From the NCBI RefSeq assembly GCF_019578655.1, contig NC_063261.1:4782446-4846445 (forward strand): a stretch of 64,000 nucleotides of DNA. Direction: 5' to 3'. The notes beneath the pieces were generated by a model, which did no database searches, was not told the DNA's origin, and saw only the letters and a list, made by a program, of their open reading frames with translations. Below, in pieces: positions 33,745 to 45,415 of the stretch. The first letter of the stretch is position 1, and each line of letters starts with the position of its first letter. Position numbers and translations under genes: made by a program. Source of the stretch: Ricinus communis (lineage: Eukaryota > Streptophyta > Magnoliopsida > Malpighiales > Euphorbiaceae).

Positions 33745-35718
33745 CTTCCGACAATCTCGCTTGATATGACCTGGCTTATGACAATAGTAACAAACTATTT
33801 TCCCCGACTCCTATCCACGAGTACCAGTATTATTGTTGTTGGATCCCATGCCCTTATTACCACCACCACTCTTGTATTGTTGTTTTCCCGAATCATTTGT
33901 TATTACGACTGCTAAGAGCAGGTTGAACAGGCATCGAACTCTCTGTACGGAGAACCTTACTACAAGCATCTTGTGGGGAAGAAATCTCTGAACCATAAAA
34001 AATCTGTGATTTAGCAGTTTCAAACTCAAATAGAAGACCAGCTAAAAAGCTCATAACAACCATCTTCTCCTGTTGAGTTTGTTGTATAGTCATATTACTA
34101 CTGAAAGGAAGCAACATATTGAGTTCTTCATATGTTTTCTTGAAATCCATGAAATAGTTGGTGAGAGACCTATTACCTTTATCCGCCTTATAAAATGCTT
34201 TACACATCATAAAATCGAGAAATATTTCTCTTTGCAAAGTATAAGAATTCTAAGGAGGGTGTATTTAATTAAGACTTTTAAAGACTTTGATGGAGTTTAA
34301 AAATTAAGGTGTATTCAATAGTAACTTTGAAAAACTCTGTATAAGTTATGGGGTATTCAATATAGACTTTTAAAGACTTTAAAAAAGCCTAAAGAAATTA
34401 GGGGGTATTCAATTACAATTTTTGTAAAGTCATAGAAAGTAAGCTAGTATTAAAAAAGACATGGACTTTTATATACTTTTAATGATTTTTTATGCATTGT
34501 TATGAATAAAAATTCTTAAGATTTCTCTTTCATTTGTCTTTAAAATTTCAATAGACTTGTTTTTGAAAACTCATCTTTCTTTTTTTCAAATTCTTCTGCA
34601 TGATCGTCTTTATTTCTCTTTACTATATTCTCCATCTTAGAAAATATATGAAATTGGATGAAACTAGAAGCTAAAAATTATTTACTAATACTATTTTCTT
34701 ATACTCACACATACAAAAAAATTAATTTAAGTTTTTAATCTAATTTTAAAAGGGCCCTTTTAAAAAAATGAATTTTAAATGAAGCATTTAGTGAATTTTT
34801 TTGAGCAAACAACCCCACCATATATTGACTTTTAGATTTTATTAGAAAGACTATTTGGATAATATTTTCTGTTGATAAACGTGATTATCAGTATAGATAT
34901 TTATCAAATAATTAGTAAGCGTGATATTAGTTTAGGTATTTATCAATTCAGTAATAAATAAAATATAATGAGTATAATATGAATTTGGTGGTTTAATTGG
35001 AGACAAATAATAATATGATTTCTTTTTTAAGAAAATTATTCTCTTGACAAAAAAAATTGTACTCGTGTTGTGAGGTAAAAAATTTAAAAATGATATGAAT
35101 TTAACATAATAATAATATAAAATCTGTTACTTGTGTATGAAGTAGCATATAACATTACGTGGAATAATGTTATGCAGAAAAAAAAGAGAAAAAGATGAAG
35201 AAAATAATAAAAGTAAAATGATTAAATCTATTTTTAAATAATTAAATAATAGACAAATAATAACCTGTGAAAATCAATAAAAGTCTATCAATATCTATAA
35301 ACGTATTTTTAAGTAAAGCCTGTGAAAGTAATTCATAAAATCATGAACTATGTAAAAGTCATTAAAAGTTCAGGAAATCTTTAAGAGTAATTTATTTAAA
35401 AAAAGTTTTTAAAAGTCTTAATTAAATACACCTTTTTAAATTGTTCATTAATCCTTTGACTGTCTTACAGTGAATAACCATACCAACCACTTCACTATCA
35501 ATAGAATTACATATTTGTAAAACAAGCGAACATCTTCTCTTATCCAACGCAATCTAGAATTATATTTAAGAGGATCATCGGTTATCCATAGAAATACTTA
35601 CCAAATATAATTAGATGGTTTGACTTCAATCAAGATAATTTATAGTAGTAAGTTTATTTTCCGTGATTTTTGACATCCACGAAACCACATCAGAAACAAC
35701 CACCTTTCTCTCCGCCAT
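33745..35718 (-). pseudogene. Copia-1 gag, split by a MITE
   Basis: The start ATG is at 35718. The first part (to 35437) is degenerate. After the MITE, 34237-33800 reads AFYKADKGNRSLTNYFMDFKKTYEELNMLLPF and MVVMSFLAGL, a copia gag core. The zinc knuckle CYYCHKPGHIKRDC (CX2CX4HX4C) is at 33750-33793. Confidence 0.75.
34256..35436. mobile_element. Tourist/PIF-like MITE in copia-1 gag
   Basis: The ends GGAGGGTGTATTTAATTAAG and the complement of the right end AAAAGGTGTATTTAATTAAG are inverted repeats, flanked by TAA on both sides (34253-34255, 35437-35439), as for PIF/Harbinger-type elements. The motif GG(G)TGTATTYAAT recurs near 34307, 34363 and 34400 inside the left end. No transposase is seen; the interior is AT-rich. 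Confidence 0.75.
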
Positions 35719-36140
35719 ATTTCACTAAGAACAAACCAACAAATATAGAAATCAAATTCTGCCCTATAAAACTCTGAAGAAAAAAATCAAACATGTAATA
35801 GAAGAGGTCCCACACCACATTGATGCTGATCTAAACAGGTACACAAAGGAGTTGTGGACATCGAGGCGAGCTGATTGTGACGAGCCAGAGTGGCTTCCAG
35901 AAAGGAATGCGCCTTCATGCGCCGGTGCATGGAATCTGGACAAAAACTTTTGGCAACGCGCGTGAATCACGCATGTGGATTCAGGCGACCAGTCTTTGGG
36001 TACTGATAGATCGGCACAAGGCGTGGTTGGCGGTGTTAATAGAGAAACCTCCGAAGGTGACGAACCAGAATTGGCAGCCTCTCCTTGACACATCCAACTA
36101 CCCAGAATTTTATGTGAACAAAATTAAAAACCCCCAGATC
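35719..36140 (-). other. Copia-1 5' leader
   Basis: A 5'UTR between PBS and gag start. A 109-codon frame here (36093-35764) has no resemblance to known domains and is probably chance. Confidence 0.4.
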
Positions 36141-36698
36141 GCTTTGATACCATGTAATCAGAGTATAAGACAAACAGAGGAATGAACATCTTGTTGTATC
36201 TTTTATTCACCAATTGTATAGGTATATATACAAGTTGAGAAATTCTATTTTAGAAAAGAGAATCATTTACAATCAATCTACAATAAATCAAACTTAATTA
36301 CTTTCTATTCTATTCTATACAACCTAAAACACTAATGATTATGGCTAGTCTAGAGTAGACGTGCCGAAAGGATGAAAAACAGAGTGGCTGGATTTCTTTT
36401 ATTCTTTTCCTTTTCAAGAAAATACATTTAAAAATTTCATGTCTTGTTGTAAAATTTTAAATAAATGCCATGTCAAGATTTTTCATACTTTATGCATAAA
36501 TGCAGTCCACATCTGGACGTAGGGTTCTTTGGCACACAAATTCTCTATTCTATGAATGATAGAACGATAATGTAATAGGTGCGAAATTGATATGAACGAT
36601 AAGCAACAAAATTTGAAACTGATATTTGGACCAAAGTTTTAATTGGATCATTAACCCTGATATTTGCTCATATTTGATCTTGAAATCTTGTTGACCAG

Positions 36699-37271
36699 CT
36701 AGATGTGAAAGTGATATACAGCAATGGAACAGCAGTGAATGTGTTACCAAAACGTGCTGGCAAAGGGTAGGCTCTTGTTTATTTGCTTAAAAAATTGGAA
36801 GCTAATGGAAAATTGCCTGTCAGTACTCTTGTATGTGGTGACTCTGGAAATGATGCTGAACTGTTCAGCATTCCTAGAGTATATGGTGTGATGGTCTGTA
36901 TCTTCATAAGCTTTTTCTGTTCTCATAGTTACTATTCTGCCACCTTTTCGCTTACAAGTTTAATGTTTCTTATACTTAGGTTAGCAATGCACAGGAGGAA
37001 TTATTGGAGTGGCATGCAGAAAATGCAAAGAACAATCCTAATATAATGCATGCAACTGAGAGATGTGCAGCTAGAATTATACAAGCCATTGGTAGTTTTA
37101 GACTGGGTCCAAAATGTTTCTCCAAGAGATATTAGAGACTTCCAAAAATGCATACTGGAGATTTTCAGTCCTGGTCATGAAGTTGTGAAATTCTATTTGT
37201 TTTATGAGAGATGGCGACGTGCAGAAGTTGAGAAATCCAATGAATATATGCAAATCTTAAAATTAGCATTT
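36699..37271 (+). pseudogene. SPP: SPP exons 4-5
   Basis: Exon 4 (36699-36893) begins LDVKVIYSNG, has the nonsense codon in AGKG*AL (36768-36770, glutamine in relatives) and ends with the HAD motif IV block [12 protein letters not shown]. Exon 5 (36980-37271) has [10 protein letters not shown] and HATERCAA, then an extra A in the run after GGTCC, which moves the frame. The second half is intact in the new frame ([27 protein letters not shown]). Confidence 0.85.
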
Positions 37272-37860
37272 GTAAGTACGATAGTCCTGTTTTTTCAAAA
37301 ATGGGATTCTAATAACATTGCACTTTAGTAGGCGTTGTGTTAGGTTAGAAGTTTAACCTTAGTGGCAGTATGGTCATATTGTCTGAGCTGAAGGTGCAAG
37401 GAAAGAGTTGTAGGAACCAAAAGAGTTAATATGGATTGAGGAGGTGCATAGACAGCTTATATGTTTTCTCTGTTGATATAAAATTCATACTGGAATTTTA
37501 AAATTGCTGGAGAGGAATTTTGCTGCTGATATCTATGGTTAGGCAATGACGTTTTGGAAAGTCCAGTCTCAAGTCTCTAATGATGCAATCATTTTCTTTT
37601 TTCAATGCTGACTCTTTTGGTATTCACTTAATGTGCAAATCATACTAGTGATAAACCTTTGCATGACTACTTGATTTGTCTTATTATCTGAATAGTTGCA
37701 ATTTTGATAATTCAACCATTTTCTGCTTTTTCCATTACCTTTTTCCCTTTTTGTTTGTTAAATTGTAGTTTCTTTCTCCATGTATAAACTTGCCTTACAT
37801 TTCTGTTATTCTGTCCAAAACACTTGAGACATGATTGCATACCTTCGTTTGTATCTTCAG

Positions 37861-38890
37861 TTCCCATTAGGTACTTTTGTCCATCCCTCGGGAGTCCACC
37901 AATCTCTGCACTATTGCGTAGATGCAATGACAAGACTGTATGGGGATATGCAAGGAAAGCATTATTGGGTTTGGCTGGATCTAGTCTCTTCAGCACAAGT
38001 TGGTTCAGACTCGTGGCTTGTGAAGTTTTACAAATGGGAGATATCTGGTGAGATTTGTTTTGTGCTATTTCGATCTCCAACACATATTATAGCTCTTATT
38101 TTTGTATTTCAAAGTTCATTTTCTTCTCTGATTGGCATAGAGTTGTAGGTTACCTTAGTTGTTTCCTTTTAGCCCAATCTGCATATCCTTCTTCTGCTCA
38201 CATTTCGAAAAGAACCAAGATATCGTGCACGTTTTATGTTGTGGCCTTAGGCATGCTTTATAAGCTCAAAAAGTCAAAAGTGCGTGTTAGCAAGGTAAAC
38301 CAAATTTTGTAGTACTGAAACAAATATGAGCTGCAGTCATTATATGCTACAAACAAATAGGTATTCTACCAAAGAATGATTAGTAAACGTCATATCATTG
38401 TTCAATATGCAGAAGTTGTTAATTATTTGATAGATGTGTAATTTAATTTTCCAAAAAGAAATAAATGAAAAAAATGAAAAAAAAAATGTATATTTATTTA
38501 AATATTAAGTGGGATGCTACTTTTATTTTTCCTGAAAAAAAACTAATAACTGCATTTCTTTTATACAACTATAAATGGGGAGGCAGTAATTCAAACATCA
38601 TTCTTGTCTAACAACAAATATATATTTTAGGTCTTTTACATTTCAAATACTAGCAGTTTTTTTCATATAATCATGGCTGAATTACTGATGTTGCAGGGGA
38701 GGAGAGGCAATGCTGCTTGACCACAGTCTTGCTGAGTTCAAAGGTACAACATGTTGAGTTTCATGGTCCGTGTTGATCTACTGCCTCAATTATAACAAAT
38801 GTGAAACTTTAAATTTTCAATTTACTATGGGTTTTGGCAGGCTGAAGTACCAGATGAATTTACATGGATGCACATGCATCAGACATGGTT
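37861..38890 (+). pseudogene. SPP: SPP exons 6-8 (left part)
   Basis: Exon 6 (37861-38047) encodes FVHPSGVHQSL and WLVKFYKWEISG. Exon 7 (38697-38743) encodes ERQCCLTTVLLSSK. Exon 8 starts AEVPDEFTWMHMHQTW at 38841 and is cut at 38890 by Athila-B. These belong to the SPP-specific C-terminal domain. The introns lack other genes. Confidence 0.8.
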
Positions 38891-40550
38891 CAGCCTCAGA
38901 GACGGCTCAACCCGAACATGAAAGAAGTGGTGAAGGAGGTAATTAAACTTCTTGATGCAGGTTTAATCTATCCCATTTCTGACAGTTCGTGGGTGAGTCC
39001 TGTGCAGGTTGTGCCCAAGAAAGGAGGCATGACGGTGGTAAGGAATGAATGATGAGTTGATCCCGACTCGGACGGTAACAGGCTTCCGAGTTTGCATTGA
39101 TTATAGGAGGCTTAATTATGCAACTCGGAAGGATCATTTCCCTCTTCCTTTCATTGATCAGATGATTGAACGTTTGGCAGTTCACATGTTTTATTGTTTT
39201 CTTGATGGTTTTTCAGGTTATTTCCAGATTCCTATTGCACCTGAGGACCAAGAGAAGACTACTTTCACTTGCCCCTATGGGACGTTCGCTTATAGACGGA
39301 TGCCATTCGGACTGTGCAATGCACCGGCTACATTTCAGCGGTGCATGATGGCTATCTTCGAGGACATGATTGAGGAGTCTATGGAGGTATTTATGGATGA
39401 CTTCTCTATTTTTGGTGATTCTTTGTCTCTTTTTTTTTTGGCAAATCTTGAGCGCATGTTAGCTAGGTGTATTAAGGCTAACTTGGTATTGAATTGGGAA
39501 AAATGCCATTTCATGGTGAGAGAGGGGATTGTGTTAGGGCATAAGATCTCTCAGGCTGGGATGGAGGTGGACAGAGCTAAGATAGAGGTTATATCTAAGC
39601 TACCTTCTCCTAGTTCTGTTAAGGCAGTTAGGAGTTTTCTAGGCCATGCAAGGTTTTATAGGAGATTTATTAGAGATTTTTCTAAGATTGCTAAGTCTCT
39701 TACTCAGTTGTTAGTTAAGGATGTACCTTTTGTTTTTAATGCTGCATGCTTGGCTGCTTTTGAGTTACTTAAGAAACTTCTGACTACAGCCCCGATCATG
39801 GTTTCGCCTGATTGGGGGCTGCCTTTTGAGTTGATTTGCGATGCTAGTGATTATGCAGTTGGAGCTGTGCTTGGACAGAGGATTGAAAAGAAGTTCCAAC
39901 CCATTTATTATGCTAGCAAGACATTGACAGGAGCCCAGGAGCACTGCACCACCATAGAGAAGGAGTTGTTGGCTGTTGTTTATGCCTTCGACAAGTTTAG
40001 ATCGTACCTCGTTCTCTCCAAAACCATTGTCTTCACGGACCACTCAGCATTAAGGTACTTATTTCTAAAAAATGATGCGAAACCGAGATTGATTCGGTGG
40101 ATTCTTTTGTTGCAGAAATTTGATGTCGAGATCAAGGATAAGAAGGGCGCAGAGAATCTGGCAACGGACCATTTATCGAGATTGGAGAATCCTCACTTGG
40201 ATGCACTTGATGAGACGACCATAGACGATCGATTTCCAGATGAGCATTTATATGTCACTCAGGTATACATTGATACTCCCTGGTTTTCAGATTATGCTAA
40301 CTATTTGGTTGCTAGGGTTCTACCAAAGGGTATGACATATCAGCAAAAAAAAAAAATCTTTGCTGATTTGAAATACTATATTTGGGAAGATCCCTTTCTG
40401 TTTAGAGTGTGTGCAGATCATGTGATTCGTTGTTGTGTGTATGGCGAAGAGACTCTCCAAATATTGAGGCACTGCCATGAGAGACCCACTAGAGGTCATC
40501 AAGCGGCAAACCATACAGCGAGGAAGGTGCTAGAGGTAGGATTCTATTAG
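38891..40550 (+). pseudogene. Athila-B RT and RNase H
   Basis: RT begins within QRRLNPNMKEVVKEVIKLLD, has a frameshift at about 39045 and is then open for 501 codons. Motifs include [40 protein letters not shown] and the catalytic [12 protein letters not shown] (FMDD, usual in Athila). RNase H follows with [32 protein letters not shown] and [10 protein letters not shown], and ends [13 protein letters not shown]. The N-terminal RT and everything upstream is missing. Confidence 0.9.
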
Positions 40551-41571
40551 CCTACGCTCTTCTAAGACGCACAGAAATTCATTCAGGTTTGTGATGCTTG
40601 TCAGCGCGCAGGTAATATCTTTTCTCGTGATGAGATGCCTCAAACTAGTATGCAAATTGTTGAGATTTTTGATATTTGGGGCATCGACTTTATGGGACCC
40701 TTTCCCTCTTCATATGGTAATAAGTATATTCTGATTCCTGTTGAGTACTTTTCTAAGTGGCCTGAAGCTCAGGCTGTGGCCATTGATGATGCCAGGGTTG
40801 TTTGCAGGTTCCTTAAGCGATTGTTTGCCAGGTTTGGCACACCTAGGGCGCTTATTAGTGATAAGAGGAACACATTTCTGCAATGCCCAATTAGAGAAGG
40901 TACTTAAGCGATACGGGGTTACTCAGCGGTTCTCTACTCCCTATCACCCCCAGACTAGTGGGCAGGTTGAGATAACTAATAGGAGTATTAAGCGTATTTT
41001 AGAGAGAACCGTTAGTACCAGTAGGAAGGATTGGGCTCTTAAGTTGGATGATGCATTGTGGGCGTTTAAGACTGCTTTTAGGACATCTATAGGTTTTACG
41101 CCCTATCATCTTGTTTATGGAAAGTCATGTCATTTGCTTGTTGAGTTAGAGCATAGGGCACTTTGGGCCCTTAGGACTTGTAACTTTGATATTGATTCTG
41201 CAGGTAAGGAGCGACAGTGGTAGCTGAGTGAGTTAGATGAGTGGCGCCAGCAGGCGTATGAAAACTCGTTAACTTACAAAGCAAGGATGAAGAAATGGCA
41301 TGATCAAAGGATTCATGGGCCTAAGGAGTTTCAAGTCGGGGATCGAGTGTTGCTTTACAACTCTCGCCTTCGTCTGTTTCCTGGAAAGCTGCGGAGTCGT
41401 TGGTCTGGACCATTTCAGGTAAGGCAGGTCTTTCCGTATGGAGTGGTAGAGTTGCATCATCCCGAGAAGGGAGATTTCAAGGTGAATGGCCATCTGTTGA
41501 AGCTTTACCATGGTAACTCGTTGGATGGTGAGCAACGGGTTGACCTGCCTTTGTATACACAGGAAGGTTGA
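40375..41571 (+). pseudogene. Athila-B integrase
   Basis: The HHCC finger ([17 protein letters not shown], then CDACQRAG) is followed by core motifs [20 protein letters not shown] (first D), LISDKRNTF (second D) and [18 protein letters not shown] (E), and a C-terminal GPKEFQVGDRVLLYNSRL. A stop after GFY (40548), a frameshift at about 40895 and a TAG at 41221 break it. The catalytic D,D,E residues are all kept. Confidence 0.85.
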
Positions 41572-41970
41572 TCCGGATGAGTCAAGCTTAGGACTCGGCA
41601 AAAATAAGCACTTTTGTACATTCGACTTTGGTTATGCTTTCATGTTTTTGTTAGTTTTTGTTATTTCGTTATTTTCATTTGACTTTATTCATTTTAGTTT
41701 GCTTGATTGTTTATATGTTTAGTGTTATTCTTTTAACTTGTTTTGATTCCTCTGTTTTGAAGTTTTTGAAGATATTTGGTGTTGGGAAGAATATATTTAT
41801 GTGTTACAGGTGATTTGGATCGCATTCCGTGCAATTTCGGGCTCGTCCGCGTGTTCGGGACCGTGCATGGGCCGTTGCACGGGCTGACACGTGGCATTCC
41901 AGGAAGAGGGCATTCAAAGACCGTTGCACGGCCCGTGCCACGGCCTAGCAAGGGGCAGCGCACACCGAAC
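41572..41970 (+). other. Athila-B pre-env region with GC-rich palindromic motifs
   Basis: After the integrase end, 41640-41770 is T-rich. 41845-41960 holds repeated GGGCCGTTGCACGGGC and CCGTGCCACGG-type words, facing each other. The same words are in the Athila-B LTR at 46455-46550. No ORF is supported. Confidence 0.65.
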
Positions 41971-41971
41971 C

Positions 41972-41980
41972 CTATTTAAA
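41972..41980 (+). promoter_or_regulatory. Internal TATA box for env-position transcript (Athila-B)
   Basis: CTATTTAAAC follows the palindromic words and precedes a TC-rich leader, mirroring Athila-A 10876. It is inferred to be a promoter. Confidence 0.45.
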
Positions 41981-42073
41981 CGAGGTTTTTCACATCTTTT
42001 CACTCTTTTGGTTGATTTTCTCTTCTTCCTAACTCTTTCTCTACTTTTCTACTTCTTGTCAGAGGCAATCCAA

Positions 42074-42967
42074 GTAAGTAATTTCATGTTTTTCACTTAA
42101 TTTTGCTTGTTTTTGTTCTGTTCTTGTATGATTTTCATTCCGTTCTTCTTATACTTTTGTTAATTTTCTTTTGATTCTTCACCTCAGGTATGTCATCTCA
42201 TTCCACTCTTTATTTATTTTCTGTTGTAATTTCTGACTTTAGTACCTATTCTATTGTTTATTTTGGTTCATTTGCTTTATTTCGATTCTGTTACCTTGTC
42301 TTTACTTTTCTTTTTTTGGTATGTTCAATTTTTACTTCGTTTTCGTATCCCTGTTTCATTTTCGTATTTTGAGTTTATTCCGTTTTTCCAATTGTTGTTC
42401 CTTTTTATTAATTCTGTCTTCATTCTGTTTTTATTGTGCTTTTCTATTCTCTGTTAATTATTTCAATTCTGTTTTTCACTTTTTTTTCTACTCTTTTTCT
42501 TTCACTAGTTTTTATGTGTGTTTTTATTGTTTTTCGTTTCTGTTATTTTATTTTTACATTCTCCATTGCTGGCTGTGTCATTGGACACAAAATATAATGT
42601 GATTATGTCGTTTCTGTGTGCTTTGAAATTACAATGTGTAATGGTCTATCCCTTGATTACTGTTTTTCCTTTTCATGCATTGAATCTTGGATGTGCTGGC
42701 TGTACCATTGGGTACATTGTGATGTTATGCGCTGAAATGCCATTGGGCATTATATCTGTTATTATCTATTTTCTCTTCTCCCCTTCCACTCTAAATTTTC
42801 AGCCTTGCAGGATTTCGGCGGTTAGGGTACCTTACCCCTAGCTTCCTGGGTTAACAACCAACTCGTTATACCGCCGAATTTCTGTCAAATTTTGTGTAAA
42901 TTGAATATGCATGATTGATTATAGTGTTTTGCTATTTATTTTGTTATCTGATATTGCATTTTATCAG
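42074..42967 (+). other. Predicted leader intron of the Athila-B env-position gene
   Basis: Donor GTAAGT at 42074 and acceptor TTATCAG at 42967 bracket 894 T-rich bases. ATG follows 5 bases later. A second acceptor-like TTGCAG is at about 42810. The long phenylalanine-rich frames at 42190-42841 are a by-product of T-richness. Confidence 0.5.
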
Positions 42968-42972
42968 GTAGT

Positions 42973-44420
42973 ATGACCGACGATCAGCAACGAGCCTCTA
43001 GGAAGCGAGCTAGAGTTGAGGATGGTTCTTCTAGTCACCAGACCTTAGGCTAGACTACTGCTCCAGTATCTCCTGAACGACAAGTTTACCCTCGGGCAGT
43101 CGATCACCCGAGAGCTCGAGCTCGACCTGTCCCCACACTTGCAGCTGGCAGGCATCCTTACTTGATCTTCACCAACCAGGAGCATATTGATCGATTTTGA
43201 GTGGTGAGGACGAAGACGCTTCTGACTGGGAGGTGCATCGATTGGCAGGCCCTAAGGGATGTTGGGCTGTTTGAGGAGATTTCTAGTTTGCTGGAGACAG
43301 TACCATGGAATAGTCTCTTTGACATTAGAGAGCCTACTTACAGAAAGCTGACTTTGGAGTTCTTCAACACCTTTTGGTTTCAGCCAGCTGTTAGGGATTT
43401 TACTTTGTCAGACACGGTTTCCTTCAGGGTGACTGGCAGGACTAACAGGATGTCCCTACCTGAGTTTAGTATAGCTTTAGGGATATGGACTAGAGCGGAG
43501 GTGGACTCCGATTTGTTTGAGCAGGCAGTTAGGCATTTGGGGACGGATATAGACTCATATTGGGAGGATATTAGAGTGGTCAGGCGCTCTTTCTCTTCGA
43601 GCCGGACTAAGGTTTCATGTGTTTCAGACACTTTGAGATACCTCCACAATATATTGGCGCACACATTGGCTGGTAGGGGTGAGAGTTGGGGAGCTCTCAA
43701 CAAGCTTGATGTTGCTTTACTTTGGCATACTCGGCAGAGGACCTATTTGGATTTAGGGTTTCTGATAGCTACACAGATGGATAGGATTCAGAGATCAGCT
43801 AGGAAAGCAGTTTGTACCTCCACCACCGCCGCCACGTCCCTCATTTAGGCCCACAGATGTTCCTGACCCATCTATGTTCTTTAGTCCATCAGCAGCCGGT
43901 GCCTCTTCTTCTTTTTCACCAGGCATATCAGTAGTATCTAGATTGGATTGGATGGAGGCCCGGATGATGCAGTAGTGGGATCTTACACAGACCTTCCGTA
44001 CCGAGGCTAGGGATTCAGTGAGAGCCTTGCGCGAGATGCTTCAAACATAGTCACATGCAACCCAGCTTCTTCGGGATGACCTTGTGGCCTTGTGCATCGA
44101 GATGAGAGAAGACCATAACAGTTTTCATTTTTCTTTGCAGGATATCTCTCAGCAGTTGGCTCGGATGCGAGCATCCAATTCTCATGTGCCACCACATGCA
44201 GCCTACGCCTCGACCACTGTCTGTGCCGGTATCAGCCTTTGACCTTGAGGGTTTCTTTGATAGTTTTGGTGACCCCTACTTGTCCATCACTTCTCCTCCA
44301 CTGCCACCTGCTCCAGCCCTAGTCCCGAGTACTTCTACCAGCGCTGATGCCCCGATGTCTCCTCAGCTTGATGATCCTTTGTTTACTCCAGATTTCACAC
44401 AGCAGGACCAAGGTGGCTGA
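42973..44420 (+). pseudogene. Athila-B env-position ORF (ATHILA ORF-1-like), broken
   Basis: It starts MTDDQQRASRKRARVEDGSS. The core 43201-43810 reads GRCIDWQALRDVGLFEEI, REPTYRKLTLEFFNTFWF, FSIALGIWTRAEV, TLRYLHNILAHTLAGRGES and HTRQRTYLDLGFLIA, matching Athila-A block by block. Frameshifts at about 43805 and 44185 and stops (a TAG after TLG, a TGA before VVRTK, TAGs at about 43974 and 44050) break it. The tail is proline-rich and ends DDPLFTPDFTQQ, close to DAPLFTPEP of Athila-A. Confidence 0.75.
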
Positions 44421-45045
44421 GTTGATCGTGTTGAGGATTGAGGACCCTCTTCCATTATTGGACGTTTCTTTTCTTTATTTAGTTCTTTATATTGTTGGAC
44501 GGTTTATTTTCTTTTTTTTTTGTTATGGATGCTATTATTTCTGTTTTAGTTTTAGTTATTGAACTTTATTTTGGATCATGTGGGGTACTATACCTGTTTC
44601 ACACTGAGGACAGTGTTTTTCTCAAGTGTGGGGTAGGTACCTTAGTTTTATGCAGGTACCGATTTTGTTATCTCGAATCTCTGTAAGGATGATATTCTGC
44701 TGTTTTTATTTTCCTTATTGATCGAGTATGTTCATTCTTACTATCCTTATCTTGAGTTTTGTTTTAATCGAGTAATTGATGATTTTTCTCTTTTAAATGG
44801 ATACCCTTATAGCTTTTATAGAATCTTGTTGGAAGAAGGTAATGAACGAATCTCTTAATTTCAATCGAGCCAGGTAAAACTGGTATTTTTCCTTAATTTT
44901 TCCATTTTACTTTTTCTTGGATATAGAACACTGTTAGTATTGCTGCTTATTATTATGATTGATTGTTTAAACTTTGGTTTGAGAATTCATGCAATTTTAA
45001 TCCACTCAAATGGTGAGGTTTTGAGCCAATTTGAGCATCATTATT
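44421..45045 (+). other. Athila-B post-ORF non-coding region, truncated
   Basis: It contains 'caagtgtggggt' at 44627, as in Athila-A after its ORF, then T-rich DNA until the junction with minus-strand gag near 45045. The PPT and the 3' LTR are absent. Confidence 0.55.
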
Positions 45046-45391
45046 TTTTTTTAATTTTATGGTCGAGTAAACTCGTACATCGTCCTCTGATCGTCATCGG
45101 CCTGGGGTTGTGGTTCTCCATCACGTTAGCTCTATGAACCTGAACTGTAACTCCGACCTCCTCCTCAACTGCCTGCAAACGTCATCTCAATAATCTGAGA
45201 GAACGCTCCAGGTCAGATAAGGGTTCTATGGGATCAGGGTTAGAGCTCCTAGTCATAAACTACCTGAAACTGACAATCCAAACAACCACCAATCAACAAA
45301 AGCAATAAAATAAAGAATAAAGAATAGATAAATAAACAAATAATGACTAAAGTAACACGAAAACAATTCACTCTAGTTCATCATTACGGGT
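45046..45391 (-). pseudogene. Athila-B gag start (inverted)
   Basis: Minus-strand translation near 45060-45110 gives DDQRTMYEFTRP, resembling the start of Athila gag (R-T-M-R-E-Y/F-pattern). It ends at the inversion junction. 45120-45390 is the leader next to the PBS. Confidence 0.45.
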
Positions 45392-45409
45392 TCCCCAGCA
45401 ACGGCGCCA
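45392..45409 (-). promoter_or_regulatory. Athila-B primer binding site (tRNA-Asp type)
   Basis: The minus strand TGGCGCCGTTGCTGGGGA has one difference from the tRNA-Asp complement and lies 6 bases from the LTR end at 45416. Confidence 0.85.
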
Positions 45410-45415
45410 AAAACT

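Larger units (their letters stand above)
30892..36331 (-). mobile_element. Copia-1, Ty1/copia element in SPP intron 3
   Basis: The 3' LTR is 30892-31095 and the 5' LTR 36153-36331 (minus orientation). The duplicated host pentamer CTAAT flanks them (30887-30891, 36332-36336). The PBS at 36141-36152 reads TGGTATCAAAGC on the minus strand, like the initiator tRNA-Met site with one change. A PPT (GAGGGGGAGGGT) lies at 31095-31104. The internal order gag-PR-INT-RT-RNH defines copia. Stops, a deletion joining INT to RT, and a nested MITE make it dead. Confidence 0.9.

Noticed and set aside
35764..36093. 109-codon minus-strand ORF in the copia-1 leader
   Set aside because: No similarity to gag or any domain; lies between PBS and gag start.
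42190..42841. Several overlapping phenylalanine/serine-rich ORFs
   Set aside because: They lie in the T-rich predicted intron of Athila-B; the composition explains both the open frames and the apparent membrane segments.
45385..45415. tRNA-like sequence
   Set aside because: It is a primer binding site complementary to the tRNA-Asp 3' end; no cloverleaf around it.
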